Below, piece after piece: positions 8,184-17,077 of a stretch of DNA of 64,000 nucleotides (its first letter is position 1; every line of letters begins with the position of its first letter). Origin of the DNA: Rhodophyticola sp017644125 (lineage in GTDB: Bacteria; Pseudomonadota; Alphaproteobacteria; Rhodobacterales; Rhodobacteraceae); the NCBI RefSeq assembly GCF_042140125.1, contig NZ_CP159473.1; one strand, given 5' to 3'. Made by a program: the position numbers and the translations under genes. Below the pieces are notes generated by a model that saw only the letters and a program-made list of their open reading frames with translations, made no database searches and had not been told where the DNA came from.

Positions 8184-9240
8184 GAGATACGCCACTCGCC
8201 CGCTCAATCACCCGACGCACGGCGTAAGTTTCCCTCAGATCCTGACCGAAATAGACGCGTGCCAGAACCTCACCAACCAAGCCGAGACTAAGAAGCTGGA
8301 TACCCGCAAGCCCCGCCATGACCGAGAGGATCAGGAAAGGGTTGCCCGTCATGTCAACTCCGCCGATTACCTTCATCAGAACGAGCAGAATCAAAGACAC
8401 CACTGACAATGCCATGCTGAGCATGCCCAGAAGCCCAAAGGTACGCATGGGATGGGCCGAGTTGAACAACAGGAAATTCACAGTCAGAAGGTCCAGCAGC
8501 ACGGTGATGGTGCGCCCGATGCCATACTTGCTGACGCCGGCGACACGCGGTCGGTGATTGGTCACCATTTCGATGCAGCGCGCACCCCTTTGATGCAGAA
8601 GGATCGGGATGAAGCGGTGCATTTCTCCATAAAGCTCAATCTCGACCATCACATCACGGCGAATGGCCTTGAGTGTGCAGCCCAGATCGTGGATCGGAAA
8701 GCCGGTAGACCAAGAAATCAGCCTGTTGGCGATACGCGACGGAAGCTTGCGCGTGATCATCGCATCCTGCCGATCCCGCCGCCAGCCATGGACGAGGTCA
8801 TAGCCCTCCTCAAGCTTCACAATCATTGCTGCGATATCACTCGGATCGTTCTGCAAATCACCATCAATCGTCACGACAGCATCCATCCGGGCGTGATCGA
8901 CCCCCGCCTTCATCGCGGCCGTCTGGCCGAAATTCCGCCGAAACTCCACAACACGAACGTGGCTGTCCCGATCGGTCAGATCGGCCAATGCGGCAGAGCT
9001 GCCATCTGTGGAGCCGTCATCTACGAGAATGATCTCGTAGGGTTTGCCGATGTCCGACAGGGCCGCCGTTAATTCGGTATGCAGCGGAACGATATTGTCG
9101 ATCTCGTTATAAATCGGCACGACCACGGATACACCGGAAATCCGGTCCGTGTCGGCTCTCGCCGTTTCCACGTAGCCTATTGCGCTTTTTGGCATAGACA
9201 GCCACCCCTCTTGCACGCGCTCCCCGGCAAGAGTGTTCAC
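8173..9240 (-). CDS. GT-2 family polyprenyl-phosphate sugar transferase (DPM1/ArnC/GtrB-like)
   Basis: A 355-residue cytoplasmic-facing glycosyltransferase. VVVPIYNE, LVDDGSTDGS and TIDGDLQNDP are the GT-2 nucleotide-sugar and metal (DxD) motifs; two C-terminal membrane helices (GLLGMLSMALSVVSL and FLILSVMAGLAGIQ) match the dolichol/undecaprenyl-phosphate mannosyl-, glucosyl- or aminoarabinosyl-transferases. It should attach a sugar to undecaprenyl phosphate for use by the coupled GT-39-like enzyme. An alternative start at MPKSAIGYV (9195) is equally reasonable because the first 15 residues are not typical of the family. The sugar is unknown. Confidence 0.85.
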   Translation of the reverse strand: MNTLAGERVQEGWLSMPKSAIGYVETARADTDRISGVSVVVPIYNEIDNIVPLHTELTAALSDIGKPYEIILVDDGSTDGSSAALADLTDRDSHVRVVEFRRNFGQTAAMKAGVDHARMDAVVTIDGDLQNDPSDIAAMIVKLEEGYDLVHGWRRDRQDAMITRKLPSRIANRLISWSTGFPIHDLGCTLKAIRRDVMVEIELYGEMHRFIPILLHQRGARCIEMVTNHRPRVAGVSKYGIGRTITVLLDLLTVNFLLFNSAHPMRTFGLLGMLSMALSVVSLILLVLMKVIGGVDMTGNPFLILSVMAGLAGIQLLSLGLVGEVLARVYFGQDLRETYAVRRVIERASGVSHGG

Positions 9241-9282
9241 ACCGAAACGATACCTGTCGAGAGAAATCTATCAATTTCGAGC

Positions 9283-9296
9283 AGTTAGCGCTGATA
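9283..9296. promoter_or_regulatory. Imperfect LacI-type half-palindrome
   Basis: AGTTAGCGCTGATA shares the central GTTAGCGCT with the perfect edd operator at 5251. It lies between the end of aglK and the start of the GT-2 gene, 43 bases before the latter. The right half is degenerate, so binding is uncertain. Confidence 0.25.
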
Positions 9297-9316
9297 GCGA
9301 CACGAAAACATCAACC

Positions 9317-10447
9317 TCAATGCGGCTGCACACCGGGCAGGAAAACCGGCTGGTCGCGGTAGTGGAGCGAGATGCCGTCCTTGAACACATGCACCTTGGC
9401 CGGATCGGCCGTCAGTTTCACATCCGTGCGGCGGACATTGGAGTGGATGCCCTGCAACTTGCCGATGACCGGATCATGCTCCGGCGCGGATTTCTCGAAA
9501 TAGAGCAGCGTCACCTCCCCCAGAGCCTCGGTGATCTCAACGGTTCCGTGATAGGCGAAATCGGTGCCGTCGGTGGCGACCATGTCTTCCGGCCGGATGC
9601 CCACATTCACCTTCGCGCCCATGTCTTCCGGTTTGGACGGATAGTGAGAGGTGATCGTCCCGCCCCCTTCGTTCAGTTTCAGGGTCGTGATCTCGCCCGT
9701 CCCGACGATTTCACCACCCAGAAGGTTCATGGCGGGCGACCCGATGAACTGGGCCACGAATTCGCTGTTCGGCTTCTCGTAGAGCTGCAGCGGCGAGCCG
9801 ACCTGCGCGACACCGCCGCCCGCCAGAACCACGATCCGCGTGGCGAGCGTCATCGCCTCCACCTGATCGTGGGTCACGTAGATCATCGTGCTGTCGGGCA
9901 TCTGCTCCTTCAGCTGCGCGATCTCCAGCCGGGTGGCAACGCGCAGGGCCGCATCCAGATTGGAAAGCGGCTCGTCGAAGAGATAGACCTTGGGGTCGCG
10001 CACGATGGAGCGCCCGATGGCGACCCGCTGGCGCTGCCCACCCGAAAGCGCCTTTGGCAGACGGTCCAGGAACTGGGTGAGTTGCAGCTTGTCGGCCGCC
10101 GCCTTCACCGCCTCGTCGATCTCATCCTTGGTCTTGCCCGCGATTTTCAGGGCGAAGGCCATATTGTCGCGCACGGTCATGTGCGGGTAAAGCGCGTAGG
10201 ACTGGAACACCATGGCGATGCCGCGTTCGGATGGCGGTACGTCGTTGACCACCTGCCCGTCGATTTCCAGCGTGCCTTCGGTGATCTTCTCCAGCCCCGC
10301 GACCATGCGCAGAAGCGTGGACTTGCCACAGCCCGACGGACCGACAAAGACGATCAGTTCCCCCTGCTCGATGTCCAGGTTGATGTCACTGAGCACCCGA
10401 ACATCGCCATAGGCTTTGGCGACATCTGTCATCTTCAGCTCGGCCAT
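9317..10447 (-). CDS. aglK: Alpha-glucoside ABC transporter ATP-binding protein
   Basis: Drives uptake of trehalose/maltose/sucrose-type alpha-glucosides with AglE, AglF and AglG. The 376-residue MalK/UgpC-type ATPase has Walker A GPSGCGKST at 36-44, the signature LSGGQRQR, Walker B VYLFDEPLSNLD and a C-terminal TOBE/regulatory domain. It is the last gene of the minus-strand agl operon, after the alpha-glucosidase, the same order as in Sinorhizobium aglEFGAK. Only 36 bases separate it from aglA. The symbol is given from this conserved order. Confidence 0.9.
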   Translation of the reverse strand: MAELKMTDVAKAYGDVRVLSDINLDIEQGELIVFVGPSGCGKSTLLRMVAGLEKITEGTLEIDGQVVNDVPPSERGIAMVFQSYALYPHMTVRDNMAFALKIAGKTKDEIDEAVKAAADKLQLTQFLDRLPKALSGGQRQRVAIGRSIVRDPKVYLFDEPLSNLDAALRVATRLEIAQLKEQMPDSTMIYVTHDQVEAMTLATRIVVLAGGGVAQVGSPLQLYEKPNSEFVAQFIGSPAMNLLGGEIVGTGEITTLKLNEGGGTITSHYPSKPEDMGAKVNVGIRPEDMVATDGTDFAYHGTVEITEALGEVTLLYFEKSAPEHDPVIGKLQGIHSNVRRTDVKLTADPAKVHVFKDGISLHYRDQPVFLPGVQPH

Positions 10448-10483
10448 TGGTTTTTCCTCCCTCTTGTCTTCGTTTTGCGGCCG

Positions 10484-12148
10484 TCAGGTCGCAGCATCCT
10501 GAACGCCGAAATAGGCTTGATAGGGCGGCAGCGTCACCTCCCCCTCGGTATTTGCGATCGCGGTGAAGGGCGCGCCCTTGTCTTCGCGCCAGTCGCCTTC
10601 GGGCAATGTCGCGGGCTGGGCCATGTTGGTCAGGTTGAAGGCGCAGAAAATCCGCAACCCGTCCTGTTCGCGAATGAATGACACGATCCCGCCATCGGCC
10701 TGAACCATGGTGAACGACCCCTTGGACAGCGCCGGATAGGAGCGGCGGAACCGGATCATCGACCGGTAGAACGCCATCGTGCTGTCGGGCTCCCGGCCCT
10801 GATTGGCAACCGACCGGCTCAGATGTTCGACCGCCATCGGCAGCCAGGGTTTCGCATCGGAAAATCCGCCATTCTGATTGTCGCTGACCCACGGCATCGG
10901 CGTCCGGCAACCGTCGCGTCCCTTGAACTTGGGCCAGAAGCGGATGCCATAGGGATCCTGCAGATCCTCGTAGGAAACATAGGCCTCGGTCAGGCCAAGC
11001 TCTTCGCCCTGATAGAGACAGACCGACCCGCGCAGGCACAGAAGCAGGGCCGCGTAGACGCGGCGCGCCTCCTCGCCCAGGTTCCAGCGCGAGGGGTGGC
11101 GCATCACGTCGTGATTGGAAAACGCCCAACAGGCCCAGCCATCGCCGATGGCGGTCTCGTAATCGGTGATCACCTTGCCCACGCGTTCGGGCGTGGGCGC
11201 GATCCCCGAGAGGAACTCGAAACTGTAGCACATGTGGATCTTGTCGCCGCCGGATGTGTATTCGGCCTGAAGCTCCAGCCCGTATTGGCCGTCCCCCACC
11301 TCGCCCACCGCGGCGGCGGCGGGGTATTCATCCAGCAGCGCGCGCAGACGGCGCAGGAAATTCAGGTTCTCCGGCTGGTTCTTGTCATAGATGTGATCCT
11401 GCCAGTTATACGGGTTCACCTCGGGCGCGATGGTCGAGTTGCGGCTCTCCGGTGCCAGCGGGGGGTTGTCGCGCAACTGCTGGTCGTGGAAGTAGAAATT
11501 GATCGTATCAAGCCGGAAACCATCCACCCCGCGATCCAGCCAGAACCGGGCCACGTCCAGCATCTCCTGCTGCACGGCGGGGTTGTGCATGTTCAGATCG
11601 GGCTGCTCTTTCAGGAAATTGTGCAGATAGTACTGCATCCGGTCGCCCGACCATTCCCAGGCCGAGCCGCCGAAGATCGACAGCCAGTTGTTCGGGGGCG
11701 AGCCGTCGGGCTTGGCATCGGCCCAGACATACCAGTCGGATTTTGCATTCTCGCGGCTGGTCTGACTTTCCTGGAACCAGGCGTGCTGGTTCGAGGTGTG
11801 GCTGAGAACGAGATCGATCAGAACCTTCAGGCCCAGATCGTGGGCCCGGCCGATCAGCGCATCGAAATCTCCAAGGGAGCCGAACATCGGATCCACGTCG
11901 CGGTAATCGCTGACATCATATCCGAAATCCAGCATCGGGGAGCGGAAGAACGGACTGATCCAGATCGCATCCACCCCAAGCTCGGCAATATGCGGCAGCC
12001 GGTGGATGATGCCGGCCAGATCGCCGATGCCATCATGGTTGGAGTCCTGAAAGCTGCGGGGGTAGATCTGATAGATCACCGCGCCGCGCCACCAGTCCTT
12101 GTCATGCGCCATCACTGTTTGCGGCGCGAGATCCTGCATCAGGTTCAT
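10484..12148 (-). CDS. aglA: Alpha-glucosidase, GH13 (AglA-like)
   Basis: Hydrolyses intracellular alpha-glucosides to glucose. The 554-residue protein shows every GH13 landmark: WRGAVIYQIYPRSFQD at 20-35, DLVLSHTSN near 112, nucleophile Asp214 in GFRLDTINF, acid/base Glu283 in AVGEVGDG and transition-state Asp347 in FSNHDVMR. There is no signal peptide, so substrates must first be imported, which fits its place between aglG (16 bases upstream) and aglK. Glucose released would be phosphorylated by the glucokinase at 18436 and processed through edd-eda. Confidence 0.93.
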   Translation of the reverse strand: MNLMQDLAPQTVMAHDKDWWRGAVIYQIYPRSFQDSNHDGIGDLAGIIHRLPHIAELGVDAIWISPFFRSPMLDFGYDVSDYRDVDPMFGSLGDFDALIGRAHDLGLKVLIDLVLSHTSNQHAWFQESQTSRENAKSDWYVWADAKPDGSPPNNWLSIFGGSAWEWSGDRMQYYLHNFLKEQPDLNMHNPAVQQEMLDVARFWLDRGVDGFRLDTINFYFHDQQLRDNPPLAPESRNSTIAPEVNPYNWQDHIYDKNQPENLNFLRRLRALLDEYPAAAAVGEVGDGQYGLELQAEYTSGGDKIHMCYSFEFLSGIAPTPERVGKVITDYETAIGDGWACWAFSNHDVMRHPSRWNLGEEARRVYAALLLCLRGSVCLYQGEELGLTEAYVSYEDLQDPYGIRFWPKFKGRDGCRTPMPWVSDNQNGGFSDAKPWLPMAVEHLSRSVANQGREPDSTMAFYRSMIRFRRSYPALSKGSFTMVQADGGIVSFIREQDGLRIFCAFNLTNMAQPATLPEGDWREDKGAPFTAIANTEGEVTLPPYQAYFGVQDAAT

Positions 12149-12163
12149 CAGTGGTTCAGACCT

Positions 12164-13321
12164 TTACTTGACGGAGCCGGCCAGAAGACCGCGCACCAGA
12201 TACCGTTGCATCGAAAAGAAAACCAGAAGCGGCACCGCGATGGAGACGAAAGCCGCCGCCGCAAGAATGCCCCAGTCGCCGCCGCGGGACCCCAGAAGGT
12301 CATCGGCGATCCGCACCGTCATCACCCAGCTTTCATCGCTGGAGGGCAGGAACACCTTGGCGACCAGAAGGTCGTTCCAGGTCCACAGGAACTGGAAGAT
12401 CGCAAAACTGGCCAGAGCGGGGAAGCTGAGCGGAAGGATGATCTTGGTGAAAATCTGGAAATCCGTCGCCCCGTCGACCTTGGCGCTTTCGATGATATCG
12501 CGCGGCAGGCCGACCATGTAGTTTCGCAGAAGATAGATCGCGAGCGGCAGGCCGAATCCGGTATGGGCAAGCCAGATGCCGACAAAGCTTTGCCCGATGC
12601 CGATCTGCTGATGCAGGCTGAGCAGCGGCACAAGCGCCAGTTGCAGCGGCACGACGAGCAGCCCCACGACCGCGGCGATCAACAGCCCGCGACCGGGGAA
12701 ATCCATCCAGGCAAGGGCGTAGGCCGCGAAGGCCGCGATCAGGATCGGGATGACCGTGGCCGGAATGGTCACCGTCAGCGTGTTGATGAAGGCCTGCCCC
12801 ATGCCATCCCCGCCCAGAACCGTATCGTAATTGGCGGTGGTGAATTCCGGCGGGGTTTCGGCCATGACGTAAAGCCGCGGCGGACGCTCGCTCGGGTCTT
12901 CGTTGGTGGTGAAGACATAGGATCCGTCTTCGTTGATCACCAGCGTCCCGCCATCGCGGTTGGGCACCTCTTCGCCGGCCGCATAGGCGCCCGGATCGCG
13001 CCCGGTCGTCCCGAAGGCCGAAATCGGCGGGTGATCTGTGCCTTCGGGGAAGGCCTCCGCCATCTCGGAGGCGGCGAAGACATTGCCCTCGATCACCCAG
13101 AGATCGCCGGTCCGGGTGATGTCGCCCTCGGCGCGCAGGCGGTAGGCCTGTTCAACCGGCAGCGGCGCCTGCCACCAGGCAGAAACGGAGATCTGGTCCC
13201 GGTCGCGGAACGAGGAGACCAGTAGCCCGATTGTCGGGATCAGCCAGAGGACCACGAGGAACACGACCGAGATGTTCACGGCCCAGGTGAGCGAGGATTT
13301 GGTACCGGCAATATTGTCCAT
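12164..13321 (-). CDS. aglG: Alpha-glucoside ABC transporter permease AglG
   Basis: A 385-residue MalG-type inner-membrane permease. The first helix (residues about 13-37) is followed by an unusually long periplasmic segment (about residues 38-150, including EGDITRTGDLWVIEGN) before the conserved five-helix core; this large loop is a known feature of AglG-type permeases. The EAA cytoplasmic loop is visible (DIIESAKVDGATDFQIFTKI) for contact with AglK. The gene is 15 bases downstream of aglF and 15 upstream of aglA. Confidence 0.88.
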   Translation of the reverse strand: MDNIAGTKSSLTWAVNISVVFLVVLWLIPTIGLLVSSFRDRDQISVSAWWQAPLPVEQAYRLRAEGDITRTGDLWVIEGNVFAASEMAEAFPEGTDHPPISAFGTTGRDPGAYAAGEEVPNRDGGTLVINEDGSYVFTTNEDPSERPPRLYVMAETPPEFTTANYDTVLGGDGMGQAFINTLTVTIPATVIPILIAAFAAYALAWMDFPGRGLLIAAVVGLLVVPLQLALVPLLSLHQQIGIGQSFVGIWLAHTGFGLPLAIYLLRNYMVGLPRDIIESAKVDGATDFQIFTKIILPLSFPALASFAIFQFLWTWNDLLVAKVFLPSSDESWVMTVRIADDLLGSRGGDWGILAAAAFVSIAVPLLVFFSMQRYLVRGLLAGSVK

Positions 13322-13336
13322 GTCTCTTATCCTCTT

Positions 13337-14314
13337 TCAGCGCATTTCTTTACGGGCTTGCACGATGTTCCAGATCATGACCGGCAGAACCACCAGCATG
13401 ATCACGAAGGCCACGGCCGTCGCCCGCCCGTCATCGCGGAACATGAAGCTCATCATGTAACTGGGCAGGATCTCGGTTCCGAAATTGCCGCCCGTCATGG
13501 TGTAGACGATATCGAAAACCTTCAGCACAAGGATCGTGATCGTCGTCCAGACCACCACGATCGTACCCATGATCTGCGGCACCTTGATCTTGAAGAACAC
13601 CTGAAACGGGTTCGCGCCGTCGATGATCGCGGCCTCCACCGTTTCTTCGGGGATGCCGCGCAGCGCGGCGGACAGGATCACCATGGCAAAGCCGGTCTGG
13701 ATCCAGATCAGGATCACCATCAGGAAAAAATTGTTCCAGAACGGGATCTGCATCGGGTCGACGCTGTCCATGCCCATGCTGGCGCGGATCGCGTTGATGA
13801 TCCCGATATCGGGGTCATTGGCGTAGACGAACTTCCAGATCAGCGAGGCGCCCACGAAGGAGATCGCCATCGGCATGAAGATCAGGGATTTGGCGATGTT
13901 GCCCCAGCTCAGCCTGTCGGTCAGTTGCGCCACCAGAAGTCCAAGGAAGGTCGCCATCGCGGGGACGACCAGAACCCAGAGGAAATTGTTGAAAAACGCG
14001 GTGCGGAAGGTTTCGTCCGCGATCAGGTTGGCATAGTTTCCGAACCCGATGAACTCGTTGCCCGACCGGTTGTAGAGCGACCGGATGAAGCTGCCGACCA
14101 CCGGATAGACCAGATAGAGGCCAAGCGCGAAGATCGCTGGAAACAGGAACAGCCAAGGTCGCACGGCATTGGCGCGGTTGATGTTGCGCCCCGCATCGTT
14201 GCCGCGCGCGGGGAAGATCACCTTGTCGAGGATCAGATTGGCGAAATAGAAGTATCCGATACACCCCCCCACGCCGATGACGATGGTGATCGCACCTTGC
14301 AGCATTGGTGACAT
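13337..14314 (-). CDS. aglF: Alpha-glucoside ABC transporter permease AglF
   Basis: A 325-residue MalF-type permease with about seven hydrophobic helices and the EAA loop EETVEAAIIDGANPFQVFFKI that docks with the ATPase. It follows aglE in the operon after a 116-base spacer that contains a strong stem-loop, and precedes aglG by 22 bases. Partner of AglG in the membrane channel for alpha-glucosides. Confidence 0.88.
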   Translation of the reverse strand: MSPMLQGAITIVIGVGGCIGYFYFANLILDKVIFPARGNDAGRNINRANAVRPWLFLFPAIFALGLYLVYPVVGSFIRSLYNRSGNEFIGFGNYANLIADETFRTAFFNNFLWVLVVPAMATFLGLLVAQLTDRLSWGNIAKSLIFMPMAISFVGASLIWKFVYANDPDIGIINAIRASMGMDSVDPMQIPFWNNFFLMVILIWIQTGFAMVILSAALRGIPEETVEAAIIDGANPFQVFFKIKVPQIMGTIVVVWTTITILVLKVFDIVYTMTGGNFGTEILPSYMMSFMFRDDGRATAVAFVIMLVVLPVMIWNIVQARKEMR

Positions 14315-14377
14315 GAGACCCTCCCTTAAGCCTGCCGGCCTGTCGGCCCGATGACGGCTTGCTGTTGTCGTGGTTGC

Positions 14378-14408
14378 CCCGGCCCGCGCGCAGTCGGCGC
14401 GGGCCGGG
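14378..14408 (-). terminator. Intra-operon stem-loop between aglE and aglF
   Basis: Perfect 12-bp arms (14378-14389 and 14397-14408) around a 7-base loop, in the spacer after the binding-protein gene. No T-run follows on the minus strand, so it is better read as a 3'-end stabiliser or partial attenuator that lets aglE be made in excess over the membrane genes. A structurally matching hairpin follows the other binding-protein gene (29656-29687). Confidence 0.65.
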
Positions 14409-14430
14409 CTGTATTAGGCCGGATGACCGG

Positions 14431-15774
14431 TTATTGGATCGAGTCCCACCGTTCCTGGATCATCGTCGCCACGTCGGCGGCATCCGCCCCGGTGGTGTAA
14501 TCGACCATGCCGGACCAGAACACGCCCTGCCCGATCTCACCCGGCATCAGGTCGGATGCGTCGAAGCGGAAGGTGGTCGCGTTCAGCAGGATGTCGTTCA
14601 TCTGCCGCGCGGCGTCGGTGCCGAAAAGCTCGGTATTAACCCCGTCATGAGGTGTCAGGAACCCGGTCTGGGCCATCCAGACTTCATGCGCGATGGGGGT
14701 TTTCACGAACTCGATCCAGGCATGCGCCGCGGGCGAGTCGCCGGTGATGGCCATCAATGTGCCCGCACCCAGCACCGGCTGCCCGAGATCCTGACCTTCA
14801 TAGGCCGGGAAGTAGAAGAAATCCGAATCGGCGCCCTCGGGGAAGAACGTGGGAATGAACGACGCCTGGCGGTGCATGTAGCATTCCGGCGGGAAGGAGA
14901 AGAGACCGCCGGGGCTGTCGCGGAAGTCGGTCGAGGCGACGGCGGCCGCACCGCCGTTCACGTAGTCGTCGTTCCGCGCAAAACTGCCGAACTCCTCGAT
15001 CGCGGCCACGACGCGTTCGTCGTTGAACGGGATCTCGTTGGCAACCCATGCATCATAGACCTCGGGCGGCTGCGTGCGCAGCATCATGTCCTCGACCCAG
15101 TCGGTCGCGGGCCAGCCCGTGGCCGCGCCGGACCCAAGCCCGATGCACCAGGGCGTGCCGCCATCGGCAACGATCTGATCGGTCAGCGCGCGCAGATCTT
15201 CCATGGTTTCGGGAATGTCGTACCCGGCCTCGTCGAAGGCTTCGGGCGAATACCAGACCAGTGATTTCACATCGACCTTGTAGAAGAAGCCGAAGAGCTC
15301 ATCGGCCCCGTCCGGATTGGCATAGGTGCCCAGATCGACCCAGGATTGCCCGGCGGCGTAGTTTTCGCGCACCCAGTCCGAGGTGCCATCGGCCAGCGGC
15401 GTCAGGAACCCGCGCGCGGCCATGTCCGCAGCCAGACCTGGTTGCGGGAAGACGGCGATGTTGGGGGCCGATCTCGCCTGCGCCGCGATCACGATATCCT
15501 GTTCGAAACTGTCCGAACCGGAATACTGCACCGTCGCGCCGGTCGCTTCCTCGAAATAGGCCGCCACGCTTTCCACCAGTTCCGCATCCAGCCCCGTCCA
15601 GGGGCCGGTCATCGTCAGGGTCTGGCCGCTCAGATCATGGGCCTCGGCAAAGGCTTCGAAGCTATCCCAGTTGAAGTCGCCCTCCCCGATCGGGAAAATC
15701 AGATGTCCGTCGGCCTGCGCCATTCCGGCGGTCAGCGCCAGAAGCGCAGCACCGGTATAGAATGAATTCTTCAT
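14431..15774 (-). CDS. aglE: Alpha-glucoside ABC transporter substrate-binding protein
   Basis: A 447-residue periplasmic solute-binding protein. The start at 15774 is set by GGGAGG upstream and a clean signal peptide (MKNSFYTGAALLALTAGMAQA). The mature part has the MalE-like fold signatures, including TMTGPWTGLDAELVESVAAYFEEATG and a GTLMAITGDSP hinge segment. It is the first gene of the agl operon; the palindrome at 15840-15853 lies 66 bases upstream and the divergent aglR gene encodes the presumed repressor. Confidence 0.9.
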   Translation of the reverse strand: MKNSFYTGAALLALTAGMAQADGHLIFPIGEGDFNWDSFEAFAEAHDLSGQTLTMTGPWTGLDAELVESVAAYFEEATGATVQYSGSDSFEQDIVIAAQARSAPNIAVFPQPGLAADMAARGFLTPLADGTSDWVRENYAAGQSWVDLGTYANPDGADELFGFFYKVDVKSLVWYSPEAFDEAGYDIPETMEDLRALTDQIVADGGTPWCIGLGSGAATGWPATDWVEDMMLRTQPPEVYDAWVANEIPFNDERVVAAIEEFGSFARNDDYVNGGAAAVASTDFRDSPGGLFSFPPECYMHRQASFIPTFFPEGADSDFFYFPAYEGQDLGQPVLGAGTLMAITGDSPAAHAWIEFVKTPIAHEVWMAQTGFLTPHDGVNTELFGTDAARQMNDILLNATTFRFDASDLMPGEIGQGVFWSGMVDYTTGADAADVATMIQERWDSIQ

Positions 15775-15839
15775 TGGTACCTCCCAGTTGATGCGACCTC
15801 GTGGTGGTCGCGTGGTATCCCAGTGCCTCAAAGCTGCGT

Positions 15840-15853
15840 TCAAAGCGCTTTGA
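15840..15853. promoter_or_regulatory. AglR operator (aglE side)
   Basis: TCAAAGCGCTTTGA is a perfect 14-bp palindrome with the central GCGC typical of LacI-family sugar repressors. It lies in the promoter region of the agl operon. Confidence 0.75.
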
Positions 15854-16006
15854 GCATATGGCACACTCAATCAAGCCGTCTTACGAGTCAATCCGCCTTC
15901 TTCCATCACCCTGAAAAATAATGAGTTATTGTGCAGGTGCAGAAAAATCCGGCAGGTTTGAATCTTTGACAAGAGACCATCGGCATGGCTAGTCTTGGGC
16001 TCCTTT

Positions 16007-16020
16007 CCGAAGCGCTTTGG
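16007..16020. promoter_or_regulatory. AglR operator (aglR side)
   Basis: CCGAAGCGCTTTGG shares the AAGCGCTTTG core with the 15840 site and has one mismatched pair. It ends 14 bases before the aglR start, implying autorepression. The two sites are 167 bases apart, a distance compatible with looping. Confidence 0.7.
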
Positions 16021-16033
16021 GTCCAGATTGGCA

Positions 16034-17059
16034 ATGAATCTCAAACAATTGGCCGAGTCGTTGAACCTGTCCCAGACCACGGTCAGCCGGGCCCTGAACG
16101 GCTATCCCGAGGTGCGCGAGGAAACCCGCGCGCGGGTTCTGGCCGCGGCGCAGGCCGCAAACTATCAGCCCAACTCCCGCGCCCGGCGTCTGGCCACGGG
16201 GCGTGCGATGACCATCGGCCATGTCATTCCCTTGGCCGGCAAGACCGAGATGGTCAACCCGATCTTCGCCGATTTTCTGGCCGGTGCGGGCGAGGTCTAT
16301 GCCAACGAGGGGTATGATCTGCTTCTCTCCATCGTCTCGGACGGCGAGGCGGAACGCGCCTACCGGCAGATGGCGGCCAACGGGTCGGTCGATGGCGTCA
16401 TGGTCCAGTCGCCGGAAACCGACGATACGCGGATCGCGCTTCTGCGGGAGCTTGGCCTGCCGTTTCTGGTTCATGGCCGCACCCAGAACCCCGACGGATA
16501 CAGCTGGCTGGACGTGGCCAACAAATCCGCCTTTCGCAAGGCCACCAACTTCCTGCTGGATCTGGGCCACAGGCGGATCGCGCTGATCAACGGGCAGGAA
16601 AATCTGGACTTCGCCGCCCGCCGCCGCGCCGGCTATGCGGAGGCGATATGGTCCCGCGGCATGGCCCCCAACCCCGACTGGATGCGCGCCGATGTCATGA
16701 CCGAAGGCTTCGGCTATGTCGCGGCGTCGCAGATGCTGGATCTGGCCGAAACGCCCACGGCCTTTCTCGTCTCCTCCGTGATCCCCGCGATCGGGGTCCG
16801 GCGGGCCGTGGTGGAGCGCGGGATGGTTCTGGGCCGCGATATCTCTCTGGTCACCCATGACGATGTGCTGTCCTATATGAACAACGATGCCGATGGCCCC
16901 GCCTTTACGGCCACCCGATCCTCGATCCGCGGCGCGGGTCAGCGCTGCGCGGAAATCCTGATCGACCTCATCCGCAAACCCAACCAGCCTCATGTACAGG
17001 AGTTGTGGGAAACTGAGTTGACCGTAGGCCGGTCCACAGGCCCGGCCCCGGCCGGCTGA
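16034..17059 (+). CDS. aglR: LacI-family transcriptional repressor of the agl operon
   Basis: A 341-residue LacI-family regulator. I placed the start at 16034 (MNLKQLAESLNLSQTTVSRALNG), which begins exactly with the canonical DNA-binding helix-turn-helix; the longer open frame would run through the operator. Residues about 60-330 form the periplasmic-binding-protein-like sensor domain (TIGHVIPLAGKTEMVNPIFADFL). It is divergent from aglE and flanked by two LacI palindromes. The downstream beta-glucosidase starts 18 bases after its stop, so the same autoregulated transcript likely carries bgl and glk. Confidence 0.9.
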   Translation: MNLKQLAESLNLSQTTVSRALNGYPEVREETRARVLAAAQAANYQPNSRARRLATGRAMTIGHVIPLAGKTEMVNPIFADFLAGAGEVYANEGYDLLLSIVSDGEAERAYRQMAANGSVDGVMVQSPETDDTRIALLRELGLPFLVHGRTQNPDGYSWLDVANKSAFRKATNFLLDLGHRRIALINGQENLDFAARRRAGYAEAIWSRGMAPNPDWMRADVMTEGFGYVAASQMLDLAETPTAFLVSSVIPAIGVRRAVVERGMVLGRDISLVTHDDVLSYMNNDADGPAFTATRSSIRGAGQRCAEILIDLIRKPNQPHVQELWETELTVGRSTGPAPAG

Positions 17060-17077
17060 CCCAAGGGAAGACACCGC

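Noticed and set aside
10823..13225. 800-codon open frame antisense to aglA and aglG
   Set aside because: It runs opposite two unmistakable genes, has His/Arg/Gly-rich composition and no domain; high GC makes long antisense frames common.
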